DNA of 64,000 nt, taken from contig JAFEBM010000014.1 in the NCBI GenBank assembly GCA_018242685.1, positions 1 through 64,000 on the forward strand. Reading direction: 5' to 3'. The DNA comes from Nitrospira sp. (lineage in GTDB: Bacteria > Nitrospirota > Nitrospiria > Nitrospirales > Nitrospiraceae). This document shows positions 17,171-26,033 of this stretch, piece by piece. The stretch's first letter is position 1; the number at the start of each line of letters is the position of its first letter. A program made the position numbers and the translations under genes. The notes under the pieces are model-generated. The model searched no databases and was not told where the DNA came from. It worked only from the letters and a program-made list of their open reading frames with translations.

Positions 17171-18766
17171 TCACAACACCATCGGCTCCCGATACGCGCC
17201 CAACACTTCTTTCAAGGCCGCGCAGATTTCACCTAACGTCGCCTTGGCCTTCACCGCCTCAACGAGAGAAGGCATGACGTTTTCACCGCACGAAGCCGCT
17301 TCCTGCAACGCTTCGACGGCGCCGGCCATCCTGAATGAATCGCGAGACTTCCGCAGGTCCGAAAGACGCGCGACCTGTTCCTGTTCGACTTCCTGTCCTA
17401 TCTTGAGAGTTGGAATCGGACGTTCCTCCGGTTCCACGTACTCGTTGACACCGACGACGATCCGTTCTTTCCGTTCCAACTCACGTTGGTACCGTTGGGA
17501 GGCATCGAGGATTTCACGCTGGGGAAATCCCCGCTCGATCGCCTTGACCATGCCACCCATGTCGTCCAACCGATGAAAGTAATCCAGTGCCGACGCTTCG
17601 AGGCGGTTCGTGAGGGTTTCGACATAATAGGAGCCGCCGAGAGGATCGACCGTGCTGGTGACCTCGCTCTCCTGTGCGATGATCTGCTGCGTGCGGAGCG
17701 CCAGTTTCACCGCCTCCTCGGTCGGCAGCGCGAGGGTTTCATCCATCGAATTGGTATGGAGGGACTGTGTGCCTCCCAAGACGGCCGCGAGAGCCTGAAT
17801 CGTCGTCCTGACCACGTTGTTCATGGGCTGTTGCGCCGTGAGGGAACAGCCGGCAGTCTGCGCGTGACACCGGAGTTGCGCCGAGCGCGGATCGCTGGGT
17901 CGGTACCGCCGCGTCATTTCGCGGGCCCATAGTCGACGGGCGGCACGGAACTTGGCGATCTCCTCAAAAAAGTCATTGTGCGCGTTGAAAAAGAACGAAA
18001 GCTGCGGCGCGAATCGATCCACGGAAAGACCGGCTTTGACCGCAGCTTCCACGTAGGTCAGCCCATCGTAGAGGGTAAAGGCCAACTCCTGCACTGCGGT
18101 CGAACCGGCTTCGCGGATGTGATATCCGCTGATACTGACCGGATGCCACTTGGGGACATGCTCGGAACAATACGCGATGGTATCGGTGATCAAACGGAGC
18201 GAGGGTTCCGGCGGAAAGATCCACTCTTTCTGGGCGATGTATTCCTTCAGAATGTCATTCTGCAACGTGCCTTCCAGCCGTTCGAGATGGATGCCGCGCC
18301 GCTCCGCGAGCGCAAGGTACATCGCAAAGATCACGGCGGCCGGACCATTGATGGTCATCGACGTGGTGACATGATCGAGCGGAATGCCGTCGAACAGTCG
18401 CTCCATATCGTCGAGCGACGAAATAGCGACACCGCAATGACCGATCTCGCCGTGAGCGCGCGGATCATCTGCATCGATCCCCATCAGCGTGGGCATGTCG
18501 AACGCGACGCTCAGGCCGTTTTGCCCATGTTGGAGGAGATATTTAAACCGACGGTTGGTGTCTTCCGCCGATCCGAAGCCGGCGAACTGCCGCATGGTCC
18601 AGAGCCGGCCACGATGCATGGTCGGGTACACCCCTCGCGTGTACGGAAATTGACCCGGTGCTCCAAGCTCCTCGTCCGGCGACCAGTCTTTCAAATCGTC
18701 GTGGGTATACATCCGATTGATGTCGAATCCTGAGAGAGAGGTGAATCTCGGTTTACGTTCTTGCAT
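17171..18766 (-). CDS. Adenosylcobalamin-dependent acyl-CoA mutase, catalytic subunit (isobutyryl-CoA-mutase-like)
   Basis: The 531-residue TIM-barrel subunit has the family blocks [37 protein letters not shown] (His216, equal to His244 of methylmalonyl-CoA mutase) and [20 protein letters not shown]. The two residues known to discriminate substrates are Phe61 (aligned to Tyr89) and Gln179 in YIAQKEWIF (aligned to Arg207). The spacing between all three aligned positions is identical to the methylmalonyl enzyme. Phe/Gln is the isobutyryl-CoA mutase pattern. It therefore probably interconverts isobutyryl- and butyryl-CoA, although annotation pipelines would call it methylmalonyl-CoA mutase. Its B12 domain is a separate gene at 15524-15931. 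Confidence 0.9.
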   Translation of the reverse strand: MQERKPRFTSLSGFDINRMYTHDDLKDWSPDEELGAPGQFPYTRGVYPTMHRGRLWTMRQFAGFGSAEDTNRRFKYLLQHGQNGLSVAFDMPTLMGIDADDPRAHGEIGHCGVAISSLDDMERLFDGIPLDHVTTSMTINGPAAVIFAMYLALAERRGIHLERLEGTLQNDILKEYIAQKEWIFPPEPSLRLITDTIAYCSEHVPKWHPVSISGYHIREAGSTAVQELAFTLYDGLTYVEAAVKAGLSVDRFAPQLSFFFNAHNDFFEEIAKFRAARRLWAREMTRRYRPSDPRSAQLRCHAQTAGCSLTAQQPMNNVVRTTIQALAAVLGGTQSLHTNSMDETLALPTEEAVKLALRTQQIIAQESEVTSTVDPLGGSYYVETLTNRLEASALDYFHRLDDMGGMVKAIERGFPQREILDASQRYQRELERKERIVVGVNEYVEPEERPIPTLKIGQEVEQEQVARLSDLRKSRDSFRMAGAVEALQEAASCGENVMPSLVEAVKAKATLGEICAALKEVLGAYREPMVL

Positions 18767-18805
18767 CGCTCTGCTCCGGATCGTGCTGAGAAACAGAGAC
18801 CAAGA

Positions 18806-19705
18806 TCAGGATTTACCGCTTATCGCTTCCTGCCGTTCATTCTTCCCTTCGTAGACATGGAATCCGCGCCCGCACTTCCGTCCCAACCATCCCGCTTCGA
18901 CATACCGACGGAGTAAGGGGCAGGCGCGAAATTTGGGATCACCCAAGTCTTGATGCAAGACATCGCAGATGGCCAGCACTGTATCCAAACCGATGCGGTC
19001 GGCAAGGGCCAACGGCCCTACGGGATGGTTAGCACCAGTGGTCATGGCCAGATCGATGTCTTCCGCAGACGCAACGCCTTCCTCCAATGCGAAAATCGCT
19101 TCATTGATCATGGGAATCAGCACACGGTTCACGATGAATCCCGGAACATCTTTAGACAGGACCGGCGTTTTCCCCAAACGCTTGGCCAAGTCGAGTGCAA
19201 GCTGCGTCGTTCGTTCGGACGTTTCCAGCCCGCGCACGACTTCCACGAGACGCATCACGGGCGCAGGATTCATGAAATGCAGACCGACGACGCGGTCAGG
19301 CCGGCCGGAGGCGGCTCCTAAATTCGTGATTGAAATGGATGAGGTGTTGCTCGCGAGCACCACTTGTGGGGCGCAGATTCGATTCAATTGGGCAAAGAGT
19401 GCCTGCTTCACCGTAAGATCTTCCGGAACTGCTTCGATGACCAACTGCACATCCCGCAAGCGGTCAAGCTGCCCCAGTGGTCGGACGAGCGCCAGTACCT
19501 CTCCGGCTTGATGATCGGTAAGACTTCCTCGTTCAACTGCGCGTTGCAGTCCCGTGCGGATCTTGGAAATGGCTGCTGTTAACGGTGGTTCGGCGACATC
19601 GACAAGGAGCACTTCATAGCCGACAGTTGCACAGACCTGGCTGATGCCGCGGCCCATCTGGCCGGCTCCCACAATCCCGATGGTTTTGACGTCGTCGAGT
19701 CTCAT
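18806..19705 (-). CDS. 3-hydroxyacyl-CoA (3-hydroxybutyryl-CoA) dehydrogenase
   Basis: The 299-residue protein starts with the NAD-binding loop GIVGAGQMGRG, has the substrate-site block GLHFMNPAPVMRLVEVV with the catalytic His, and NTSSISITNL. Length and single C-terminal domain match 3-hydroxybutyryl-CoA dehydrogenases. It oxidises 3-hydroxybutyryl-CoA to acetoacetyl-CoA, feeding the thiolase encoded just upstream. This fits oxidation of butyryl-CoA made by the mutase, or of other short chains. Confidence 0.92.
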   Translation of the reverse strand: MRLDDVKTIGIVGAGQMGRGISQVCATVGYEVLLVDVAEPPLTAAISKIRTGLQRAVERGSLTDHQAGEVLALVRPLGQLDRLRDVQLVIEAVPEDLTVKQALFAQLNRICAPQVVLASNTSSISITNLGAASGRPDRVVGLHFMNPAPVMRLVEVVRGLETSERTTQLALDLAKRLGKTPVLSKDVPGFIVNRVLIPMINEAIFALEEGVASAEDIDLAMTTGANHPVGPLALADRIGLDTVLAICDVLHQDLGDPKFRACPLLRRYVEAGWLGRKCGRGFHVYEGKNERQEAISGKS

Positions 19706-19732
19706 GGCTCAGACCAAGGTCACTGGTCAAGG

Positions 19733-19768
19733 GTCATCGGCTGGGAAAGAGGCCGCTTCACCGATGAC
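19733..19768 (-). other. Intergenic hairpin with TGAC word repeats
   Basis: GTCATCGG (19733-19740) and CCGATGAC (19761-19768) form a perfect 8-bp stem. The surrounding gap (19706-19791) is built of reiterated TGAC/GGTCA words. It lies between the thiolase and hydroxybutyryl-CoA dehydrogenase genes and could stabilise or process the polycistronic message. Confidence 0.5.
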
Positions 19769-19791
19769 AAATGACTAATGACCATTGACCG

Positions 19792-20976
19792 TTACCGTTC
19801 TACGATCATCGCCAACGCTTCTCCTCCGCCGATGCAGAGACCGGCTAATCCCCTTCTCGCTCCACGTGCGGCCATGGCGTGAAGGAGCGTCGTGAGGATG
19901 CGTGCGCCGGTCGCTCCGATGGGATGACCGAGCGCAACCGCTCCGCCGTTCACATTGACCTTCTTTTCGTCGAGTCCCAATTCACGGTTGATCGCGAGAG
20001 AGACGGCTGAAAAGGCTTCGTTGATTTCGAACACATCGATGTCACCGGCCGTGAAGCCCGTTTTCTTGAGCACCCGTTTGATGGCCTCGATCGGCGCGAT
20101 CGTAAACCACTCCGGCGCTAACGCCGCTCCGGCGTAACCGACGATGCGCGCCATCGGGATAAGTCCGAGGCGCGCAGCCTCCTCTTCCGCCATGACGACC
20201 AACGCGGCCGCCCCATCATTACACGCGGGAGAATTACCCACCGTCAGGACTCCGTCGTCCTGGAATACCGGCTTGAGCTCACGCATTCTGCTCAGATCGA
20301 CTCGATTCGGCTCCTCATCTTCCACGACCGCTACCGCCGGACCTTTGCGTTGCGGCACCTCGACCGGCACAATTTCCTGTTTAAAGGTTCCGGTCGCGAT
20401 CGCCTCACGCGCGCGCCGATAGCTCTCGATCGCGAAATCATCCAGCTCTTCTCTCGTCAACCGATACTTGGCTGCACAAAGTTCACCGCCGTTTCCCATG
20501 TGGAACTTATTGTAGACATCCCACAGCCCGTCTTTGACGAGGCTGTCGACCAATTCGGCATGTCCCAGCCGATAGCCCTGTCGCGCTTTCTCCAACAAAT
20601 AGGGCGCGCGAGTCATGTTTTCCATTCCACCAGCTACGACAATGTTCGCCTCTCCGAGCGCAATGGCCTGGTAAGCCATGATCGCCGTCTGGATGCTGGA
20701 CCCGCAGACTTTGTTCACCGTCGTGGCTCCGATTGAATGGGGAATGCCGGCTCCGATCGACGCTTGTCGGGCCGGCGCTTGTCCCAGACCGGCACTGAGG
20801 ACGCAGCCCATGTAGACCTGGTCTACACGATCCGGCGGCACCTGAACCCGCTTCAACGCTTCAGCGATGGCAAGACTGCCTAATTTTGTCGCAGGCACCT
20901 GGCTGAACATGCCGTTGAAGCTGCCCATCGGCGTCCGTACGGCACTGACGATGACTGCGCCTGTTGTCCGGCTCAC
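19792..20976 (-). CDS. Acetyl-CoA C-acetyltransferase (thiolase)
   Basis: The 394-residue enzyme has the acyl-accepting cysteine in VNKVCGSSIQTA (about residue 91), the His of NVNGGAVALGHPIGATG and the C-terminal cysteine of GLCIGGGEALA. It cleaves acetoacetyl-CoA with CoA. I chose a GTG at 20976 because it is preceded by GGGAG and overlaps the E2 stop codon as GTGA; the frame extends to a TTG at 20991. It can dispose of the products of HMG-CoA lyase and hydroxybutyryl-CoA dehydrogenase. Confidence 0.92.
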   Translation of the reverse strand: MSRTTGAVIVSAVRTPMGSFNGMFSQVPATKLGSLAIAEALKRVQVPPDRVDQVYMGCVLSAGLGQAPARQASIGAGIPHSIGATTVNKVCGSSIQTAIMAYQAIALGEANIVVAGGMENMTRAPYLLEKARQGYRLGHAELVDSLVKDGLWDVYNKFHMGNGGELCAAKYRLTREELDDFAIESYRRAREAIATGTFKQEIVPVEVPQRKGPAVAVVEDEEPNRVDLSRMRELKPVFQDDGVLTVGNSPACNDGAAALVVMAEEEAARLGLIPMARIVGYAGAALAPEWFTIAPIEAIKRVLKKTGFTAGDIDVFEINEAFSAVSLAINRELGLDEKKVNVNGGAVALGHPIGATGARILTTLLHAMAARGARRGLAGLCIGGGEALAMIVER

Positions 20977-22139
20977 AGGACCTGCTCCCAATGACTTTGT
21001 TCGAGATAGTGTTTCACCTTAGCCATGAACCGATCCGCCGTCGCTCCATCGATGACCCGATGGTCGAACGACAAGCTGAGGTACCCCATCGACCGAACGG
21101 CGATCGCATCGTCGATGACGACGGCTCGTTTCTGAACGGCGCCGATACCCAGAATGGCGATCTGCGGTTGATGGATGATCGGGGTGCTGAACAAGCTGCC
21201 GAATCCGCCATGATTCGTGATCGTGAACGTTCCGTCTTGCACCTCTTCAGGGTTCAACTTCTTGGACCTGGCTCGTTCCGCAAGATCCGCAATTTCTTTG
21301 GCCAGCTGGGTCAGTCCTTTGCGATCGGCATATCGCACCACCGGCACCAAGAGTCCGTCTTCGAGTGCCGTGGCGATTCCCATGTGGATATCTTTTTTGA
21401 CCACGATGCCTTGCTCGCCCCATGACGAGTTCACGATTGAGACATCTCGAATGGCTCTGGTTACGGCACGGACGACAAACGGCAAATAGGTCAGGTTGCG
21501 GCCCTGCCCTGAGCCCTGTCGAAGGGCCTCTCGGAATTTGGTGATGCTCGAAAAATCCGCCTCAAAAAAAGTGGTGACATGGGCAGAGGTCTGCTTGCTC
21601 TTGACCATCCGATCGGCGATGGTCTTACGCATCTGCGTGAAGGGGAGAAGCCCTTCACCCATGGAAGGTTCGCCTGCTATTGCGTCAACGTTGGTCTGAG
21701 AACCGCTCTGAGCGATCACGTCGAGAACATCCTTCTTGGTGACTCGGCCCCCGACCCCGGTCCCCTTCACCTGCGAAAGATCGATTCCATGCTCTCTCGC
21801 CAACTGCCGGACGGCCGGAGAGTGATGTTGCTCTCCCGCAGGAGTCGGTTCCATCGGGCGGACAACGACTCCACCGACTCGGTTGAGGACTTCCGAAGGC
21901 GGAACGTTGTCGATGCGCGCCAGCAAGGTGCCGACAGGAACCGTCTGTCCCTCATGAACGACGATCTCGTTCACTATGCCCGTCGCGGGCGAGGGAATTT
22001 CCAATGTCACCTTTTCGGTTTCGACTTCCAAGAGCGACTCGTCCTTTTGAATCATCCCTCCGACAGGGATGAGCCACTTCACGACCGTCCCTTCCGCGAT
22101 GCTCTCTCCAAGCTGAGGCATGATGATGTCGGTAGCCAT
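20973..22139 (-). CDS. 2-oxoacid dehydrogenase E2 (dihydrolipoamide acyltransferase)
   Basis: One lipoyl domain (lipoylated Lys43 in VETEKVTLEIPSP) is followed by a peripheral-subunit-binding domain (HSPAVRQLAREHGIDLSQV) and a catalytic domain ending in SFDHRVIDGA. With E1 alpha and beta genes directly upstream this is the core of a branched-chain or pyruvate dehydrogenase complex; the amino-acid catabolic context favours branched-chain 2-oxoacids. E3 (lipoamide dehydrogenase) is not in the window. The start is either ATG at 22139 or TTG at 22145; neither has a good ribosome site. Residues LRQGSGQGR come from a palindromic repeat inside the gene. Confidence 0.9.
   Translation of the reverse strand: MATDIIMPQLGESIAEGTVVKWLIPVGGMIQKDESLLEVETEKVTLEIPSPATGIVNEIVVHEGQTVPVGTLLARIDNVPPSEVLNRVGGVVVRPMEPTPAGEQHHSPAVRQLAREHGIDLSQVKGTGVGGRVTKKDVLDVIAQSGSQTNVDAIAGEPSMGEGLLPFTQMRKTIADRMVKSKQTSAHVTTFFEADFSSITKFREALRQGSGQGRNLTYLPFVVRAVTRAIRDVSIVNSSWGEQGIVVKKDIHMGIATALEDGLLVPVVRYADRKGLTQLAKEIADLAERARSKKLNPEEVQDGTFTITNHGGFGSLFSTPIIHQPQIAILGIGAVQKRAVVIDDAIAVRSMGYLSLSFDHRVIDGATADRFMAKVKHYLEQSHWEQVL
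21506..21527. repeat. Palindromic GCCCTTCGACAGG-type element inside the E2 gene
   Basis: The minus-strand sequence GCCCTTCGACAGGGCTCAG plus GGC has complementary ends (GCCCT/AGGGC) and matches, with one extra base, the GCCCTTCGACAGGCTCAGGGC hairpin that recurs in many environmental bacterial genomes, including inside genes. It is translated as LRQGSGQG within a loop of the E2 catalytic domain, in frame. I recognise the word from general experience of such genomes. Confidence 0.6.
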
Positions 22140-22164
22140 CCTCAAGTGTTGAGTGACGAGTGCT

Positions 22165-22217
22165 GAGGACTGAGATGAGCATCTTGCAATTGTGAGTGTC
22201 TTTGATTCTCAGTCCTC
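22165..22217 (-). other. Intergenic 11-bp inverted repeat
   Basis: GAGGACTGAGA (22165-22175) is exactly complementary to TCTCAGTCCTC (22207-22217); the loop is 31 bases. A further CTCAGTCCTCAGTCC follows at about 22223-22237. It fills the gap between E1 beta and E2 genes and resembles the word-repeat hairpin at 19733-19768. A role in message processing or stability is possible. Confidence 0.55.
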
Positions 22218-22239
22218 ATAACTCAGTCCTCAGTCCTTT

Positions 22240-23235
22240 TCAGTACGCCGCCAGTTTCCGCGCCGCGGCAATGATGTCGCTCGTTTTCGGGAGAAAAACT
22301 TCTTCCAGCGGCGTGCTGAACGGGACCGGTGTGTCCGGCGGCGCAATACGCACAATCGGCCCGTCCAAGCAATCGAAACAATCTTCCGCCAACAGCGCGG
22401 CGATTTCAGCCCCGATGCCTCCGGTTTTGTTGTCCTCGTGCAGAAGAATGGCTTTGCTGGTTTTTCGCACCGACGAATAAATGGCTTCCTTGTCGAACGG
22501 GATCAACGTGCGTAAGTCGACCACTTCCAGGTCGATTCCCTCATCGGCCAATGTCTGGGCGGCTTCGAGCGCCAGATGGACCATTGCGCCGTAGGTGATG
22601 ACTGAAATATCGTTGCCGATCCGCTTCACATCGGCCTTTCCGAGCGGCACAACAAAATCTTCTTTGGGCAAGACAGATTTGATACGCCGGTAGAGAAATT
22701 TGTGCTCAAAGTAGATCACCGGGTTGGGGTCGCGAATCGCCGCCTTGAGGAGCCCCTTGGCGTCGTACGGCGTGGACGGGGCGACCAACTTGAGTCCCGG
22801 GGAATGGAAGAACCAGCCTTCGGGACATTCAGAATGGAACGGCCCGCCGTGGACACCTCCACCGAACGGCGCGCGGATGACCATGGGCACCGCGGCTCCC
22901 CATCGATAATGATTCTTGGCCGCTACCTCGGTGATCTGATCGAAGGCGCATGAAATAAAGTCCGCGAACTGCATCTCCACGACCGGACGCAAGCCCATCA
23001 TGGCGGCGCCGATCGCCGCCCCGACGAACCCGGACTCGGCAAGCGGCGTATCGAGCACCCGCCATTCGCCGTACTTTTGGAGGAATCCTTCCGTAATCTT
23101 GAAGGCGCCTCCATACATGCCGATGTCTTCGCCCATCAGAAACACCCGTTCATCACGGGCCATCTCTTCGTCCAACGCTTGTGAAATCGCTTCGAGGTAA
23201 CTGACTTCCTCGGTAGCTTGAGCCATGGTCGCCAT
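22240..23235 (-). CDS. 2-oxoacid dehydrogenase E1 component, beta subunit
   Basis: The 331-residue protein has the transketolase-like pyrimidine domain typical of E1 beta: LMGEDIGMYGGAFKITEG, DTPLAESGFVGAAIGAAM, QFADFISCAFDQI and the C-terminal domain DLRTLIPFDKEAI. It completes the thiamine-diphosphate site with E1 alpha. The ATG at 23235 follows AAGGAG at seven bases; the open frame continues to 23361 without a ribosome site. It sits 31 bases after E1 alpha, consistent with one transcript. Confidence 0.93.
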   Translation of the reverse strand: MATMAQATEEVSYLEAISQALDEEMARDERVFLMGEDIGMYGGAFKITEGFLQKYGEWRVLDTPLAESGFVGAAIGAAMMGLRPVVEMQFADFISCAFDQITEVAAKNHYRWGAAVPMVIRAPFGGGVHGGPFHSECPEGWFFHSPGLKLVAPSTPYDAKGLLKAAIRDPNPVIYFEHKFLYRRIKSVLPKEDFVVPLGKADVKRIGNDISVITYGAMVHLALEAAQTLADEGIDLEVVDLRTLIPFDKEAIYSSVRKTSKAILLHEDNKTGGIGAEIAALLAEDCFDCLDGPIVRIAPPDTPVPFSTPLEEVFLPKTSDIIAAARKLAAY

Positions 23236-23266
23236 GTGGGGCTCCTTCCGAGACGAACACGAACAA

Positions 23267-24265
23267 CTAATGACTGTCGGCTCTTGTCGCGAATACCCCT
23301 TCCAACACCTCCGGACCTTCCGGCAGCGGGCTCTGTTCGGCAAATTCCACTCCTGCCTCAACCTCTTTCTTCACCCGGTCGGCAACTTCCTGAAAATATC
23401 CCTCCGCGCCATAACCCAACTGTTTGAGGAGCTGTTCAGCTTTGAGGATCGGATCCTTTTTCTTCCACTCTTCCAATAGCTCTCGCGGGACGTATTTGGC
23501 CGGGTCATGCTCGGAATGGCCGTGCATCCGCATGGTTTTGAATTCGAGAAAGGTCGGTCCTTCCCCTGCTCGGGCTCTTGCAATCGCATGTTGTGCCGCC
23601 AGATACACTGCGGCCACATCATTGCCGTCCACAATGTCACCGGGCATGCCATACGCTTGCGCTCGATCCACCACGTTCGGGATCGCCATCTGTAGACGGA
23701 CCGGCGTCGAGTAGGCATATTGATTGTTGGTACAGAAAAAGACGACGGGAAGCTTCCGCACCGCCGCCAAGTTCATCGCTTCGTGAAAATCGCCTCGGCT
23801 GGTTCCTCCGTCACCGGTACCCGCAAAGACGACACGGGATTCTCCCCTTATCTTGAACGCCAAAGCCGCGCCCGCCGCCACCGGCAGATTGTCCGCCAAA
23901 TGACTGACAAACCCGAAGACACCTCGCCTGATGTCTCCCATGTGCACATTGCCGTCTTTTCCTTTAGTCGGCCCTGTTCGTTTTCCGAGGTATTGGGCGA
24001 GGACTTCTCCGGGCGTGAACCCACGAACGAGAAAGGCGCCCATGTCTCGGTGAAAGGGAGCGATGATGTCGTCGCGCTCAAGCGCGGAGGCATAGCCGAC
24101 GGCGATCGCCTCCATTCCGTGACTGGTATAGACTCCGCCGACAATACGTCCCTGTCGGTAGAGAGCCGTAATGCGGTCCTCCAGCGCTCTGGTGAGCCGA
24201 AGGTAATGGTACATCTGGAGCAGATTGTCTCGCTTAATCTCCTTGGCGGTGACTGCAACATCCAT
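23267..24265 (-). CDS. 2-oxoacid dehydrogenase E1 component, alpha subunit
   Basis: The 332-residue subunit has the thiamine-diphosphate motif GTGDGGTSRGDFHEAMNL ending in CTNN, the phosphate-site HGHSEHDPAKY and YTSHGMEAIAVG near the N-terminus. It decarboxylates a 2-oxoacid and passes the acyl group to E2. The GDFHE block and RGFTPGEVLAQYLGK region look closer to branched-chain 2-oxoacid and related E1 alphas, but a pyruvate or acetoin enzyme cannot be excluded. ATG at 24265 follows GGAGG; the GTG at 24277 is less likely. Confidence 0.91.
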   Translation of the reverse strand: MDVAVTAKEIKRDNLLQMYHYLRLTRALEDRITALYRQGRIVGGVYTSHGMEAIAVGYASALERDDIIAPFHRDMGAFLVRGFTPGEVLAQYLGKRTGPTKGKDGNVHMGDIRRGVFGFVSHLADNLPVAAGAALAFKIRGESRVVFAGTGDGGTSRGDFHEAMNLAAVRKLPVVFFCTNNQYAYSTPVRLQMAIPNVVDRAQAYGMPGDIVDGNDVAAVYLAAQHAIARARAGEGPTFLEFKTMRMHGHSEHDPAKYVPRELLEEWKKKDPILKAEQLLKQLGYGAEGYFQEVADRVKKEVEAGVEFAEQSPLPEGPEVLEGVFATRADSH

Positions 24266-24286
24266 GGCGCCCTCCACGTCGTTGCC

Positions 24287-25039
24287 TTACAAAGCCGGCA
24301 TATCCTTCCAAGACAACAAGGGTTTGTGTGCTCTGCACAGAGGACAGTGCGCCGGCTCCCATTGCGGCATATCGAGGTCCGTCGTGTAGTAGAAGGGATG
24401 TCGTGCGATCAATTCGTTCATCAACGGGAACTGACCACTGTCACGCCGGGCAAAGACCATCATCCCCGCCAACACACCTCCATGGTCGGTGATGACCTTG
24501 CCGAGTTTGCTGACGCAATTGCCACGCGTCGTGACATCGTTGAGCGCTAAAAAACGTTCGCCGGCTTTGATCGCGCCGACATTGATGTCCGTCCCAATCC
24601 GCCCTGTTTCACAACTGTATGGCGTCAGTGCCACACGCAACCCTGTCGTGTCGTGAAGGACATCCGCAACTCCTTGTGCGAGCAACTCCGCTGTTGAACA
24701 GGTCGCTACAAGCCCGGTGATTGGGGAGGATTGAAACATCCGCCTGATCCAGTCCGCCATATCGCCGGCGATCTGTTGAATCAACTCCGGAAAATGAGCG
24801 ATCGATTCAAACCTTAGATATGTCGCCGTGTGGTGACCCGACACAACCTCCACGTGGGTATCGAAGAAGACCGACCGGGAAGTGCGCAGAATGTTCAGGA
24901 TGTCCTTCTGTCTCAGATTGGTGGACGAACCAGCGCGAATAAGGGGGTTCAACTTTGCGTCGATCCCCGACCCTTGGTAGAGCAGCCGATGTCGATCCAC
25001 CATTTCTGCAAGAGTCAGATCAACCGTGCCGACAGGCAT
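24287..25039 (-). CDS. Phosphoribosyltransferase-like protein with C-terminal CxxC
   Basis: The 250-residue protein resembles orotate phosphoribosyltransferases: a central strand-loop with LNDVTTRGNCVSKLGKVI in place of the PRPP-binding loop (usually two acidic residues before VTTGG), preceded by GLVATCSTAELLAQGVADVL. The first acidic position of the loop is Asn here, so PRPP binding may be altered. The C-terminus ends with HCPLCRAHKP, a possible half zinc site. A perfect AAGGAGGTG lies before the ATG at 25039, and the gene overlaps the fumarylacetoacetase gene. Why it lies within a tyrosine/branched-chain array is unknown; a regulatory or nucleotide-linked role is speculation. Confidence 0.65.
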   Translation of the reverse strand: MPVGTVDLTLAEMVDRHRLLYQGSGIDAKLNPLIRAGSSTNLRQKDILNILRTSRSVFFDTHVEVVSGHHTATYLRFESIAHFPELIQQIAGDMADWIRRMFQSSPITGLVATCSTAELLAQGVADVLHDTTGLRVALTPYSCETGRIGTDINVGAIKAGERFLALNDVTTRGNCVSKLGKVITDHGGVLAGMMVFARRDSGQFPLMNELIARHPFYYTTDLDMPQWEPAHCPLCRAHKPLLSWKDMPAL

Positions 25040-26033
25040 TTTCACCTCCTTGCGTTACACTCACGATTCGAGTCCTAAGAACCCCGATCGGCTGAATTTC
25101 CAACTCCACCACGTCCTCCGGCTTCAAGTAGCGGTCCAGTTCCAGTCCACAGCCTCCTCCCACTGTTCCCGAACCGAAGACATCTCCCGGATAGATCGTT
25201 TCGCCTCGGGACACGTGCGCGATCATCTGAGCAAAAGACCAGTGGATCGTCCCGAATCGTCCCCGCGACCATTCTTCTCCGTTGACCCTTGCAATCATCG
25301 TCAAGGCGCCGAGGTCCGCAATCTCATCGGTGGTTAAGAGACAGGGGCCCAGCGCCGTCGCGAAATCCTTGCCCTTCGCCGGACCCAATCGACAGGCCAT
25401 TTCTTGGAATTGAATATCGCGCGCGCTGAAGTCGTTCATGATCGTGTAACCGGCGATGTAGTCTTCCGCCAGCCGTTCGGAGATGTCCCTTCCCTTCCGC
25501 CCGATGACACAGGCCAGTTCCAACTCGTAGTCCAACTTCGTCGTCTCCAGCGGCCAAGACAGCGCCTCGTCCGGCCCTATGATCGTGCGATGGTTCCCTT
25601 TGTAGTAGACCGGAGCCTTGTACCACTCCGGTGGAATCGGCTGTCCCCGCTTCTTGGAAGTCGCGGCAATGTGGTCTTCAAACGCGATGAAATCACGAAG
25701 CGAAGGTGGATTGGGGAGAGGCGCAGCGAGTTGAACATCAGCGGCCGCATACACAATCGTCTCACCGGACGGACCTTTGACTGATGGAGAAAGCGCAGTC
25801 ACATAATCTTTCGCTCGGCGGGCCGCTGCCAGCGTGGAATTCCCCCCTTCGAGAAACTCCAACATGGTCGGCGGAACCTGAGCGTCGGCTAGTCGCCGTG
25901 GCTGTGCTTCCTGTTGGTCTGCCAACCATCGGACGTAGGCCATGTTCAAGTCCACGATGTGTTGCCCGTGTGTCGCTCCCACCCTGAGGAATGTGCCGAT
26001 AGGAGTTCTGATTCGAAAACTGACGAGCTTCAT
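25020..26033 (-). CDS. Fumarylacetoacetase (FAH family)
   Basis: The 337-residue protein has the FAH-fold core: FIAFEDHIAAT, the metal-binding region LDYELELACVIG, YIAGYTIMNDFSARDIQ, and the C-terminal GDVFGSGTVGGGCGLEL. It should hydrolyse fumarylacetoacetate to fumarate and acetoacetate. The upstream homogentisate dioxygenase gene overlaps it by four bases (ATGA), which strongly supports this role over other FAH-family isomerases. Maleylacetoacetate isomerase is not in the window. Confidence 0.9.
   Translation of the reverse strand: MKLVSFRIRTPIGTFLRVGATHGQHIVDLNMAYVRWLADQQEAQPRRLADAQVPPTMLEFLEGGNSTLAAARRAKDYVTALSPSVKGPSGETIVYAAADVQLAAPLPNPPSLRDFIAFEDHIAATSKKRGQPIPPEWYKAPVYYKGNHRTIIGPDEALSWPLETTKLDYELELACVIGRKGRDISERLAEDYIAGYTIMNDFSARDIQFQEMACRLGPAKGKDFATALGPCLLTTDEIADLGALTMIARVNGEEWSRGRFGTIHWSFAQMIAHVSRGETIYPGDVFGSGTVGGGCGLELDRYLKPEDVVELEIQPIGVLRTRIVSVTQGGENACRHG

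Noticed and set aside
16848..17174. Minus-strand ORF of 108 codons in the gap before the mutase
   Set aside because: No ribosome site, Cys/Trp/Arg-rich shadow-like composition, and its sequence is explained by the direct repeats.
17171..18766. Plain call of methylmalonyl-CoA mutase large subunit
   Set aside because: Substrate positions Phe61/Gln179 match isobutyryl-CoA mutase, and the methylcitrate cycle replaces the need for it.
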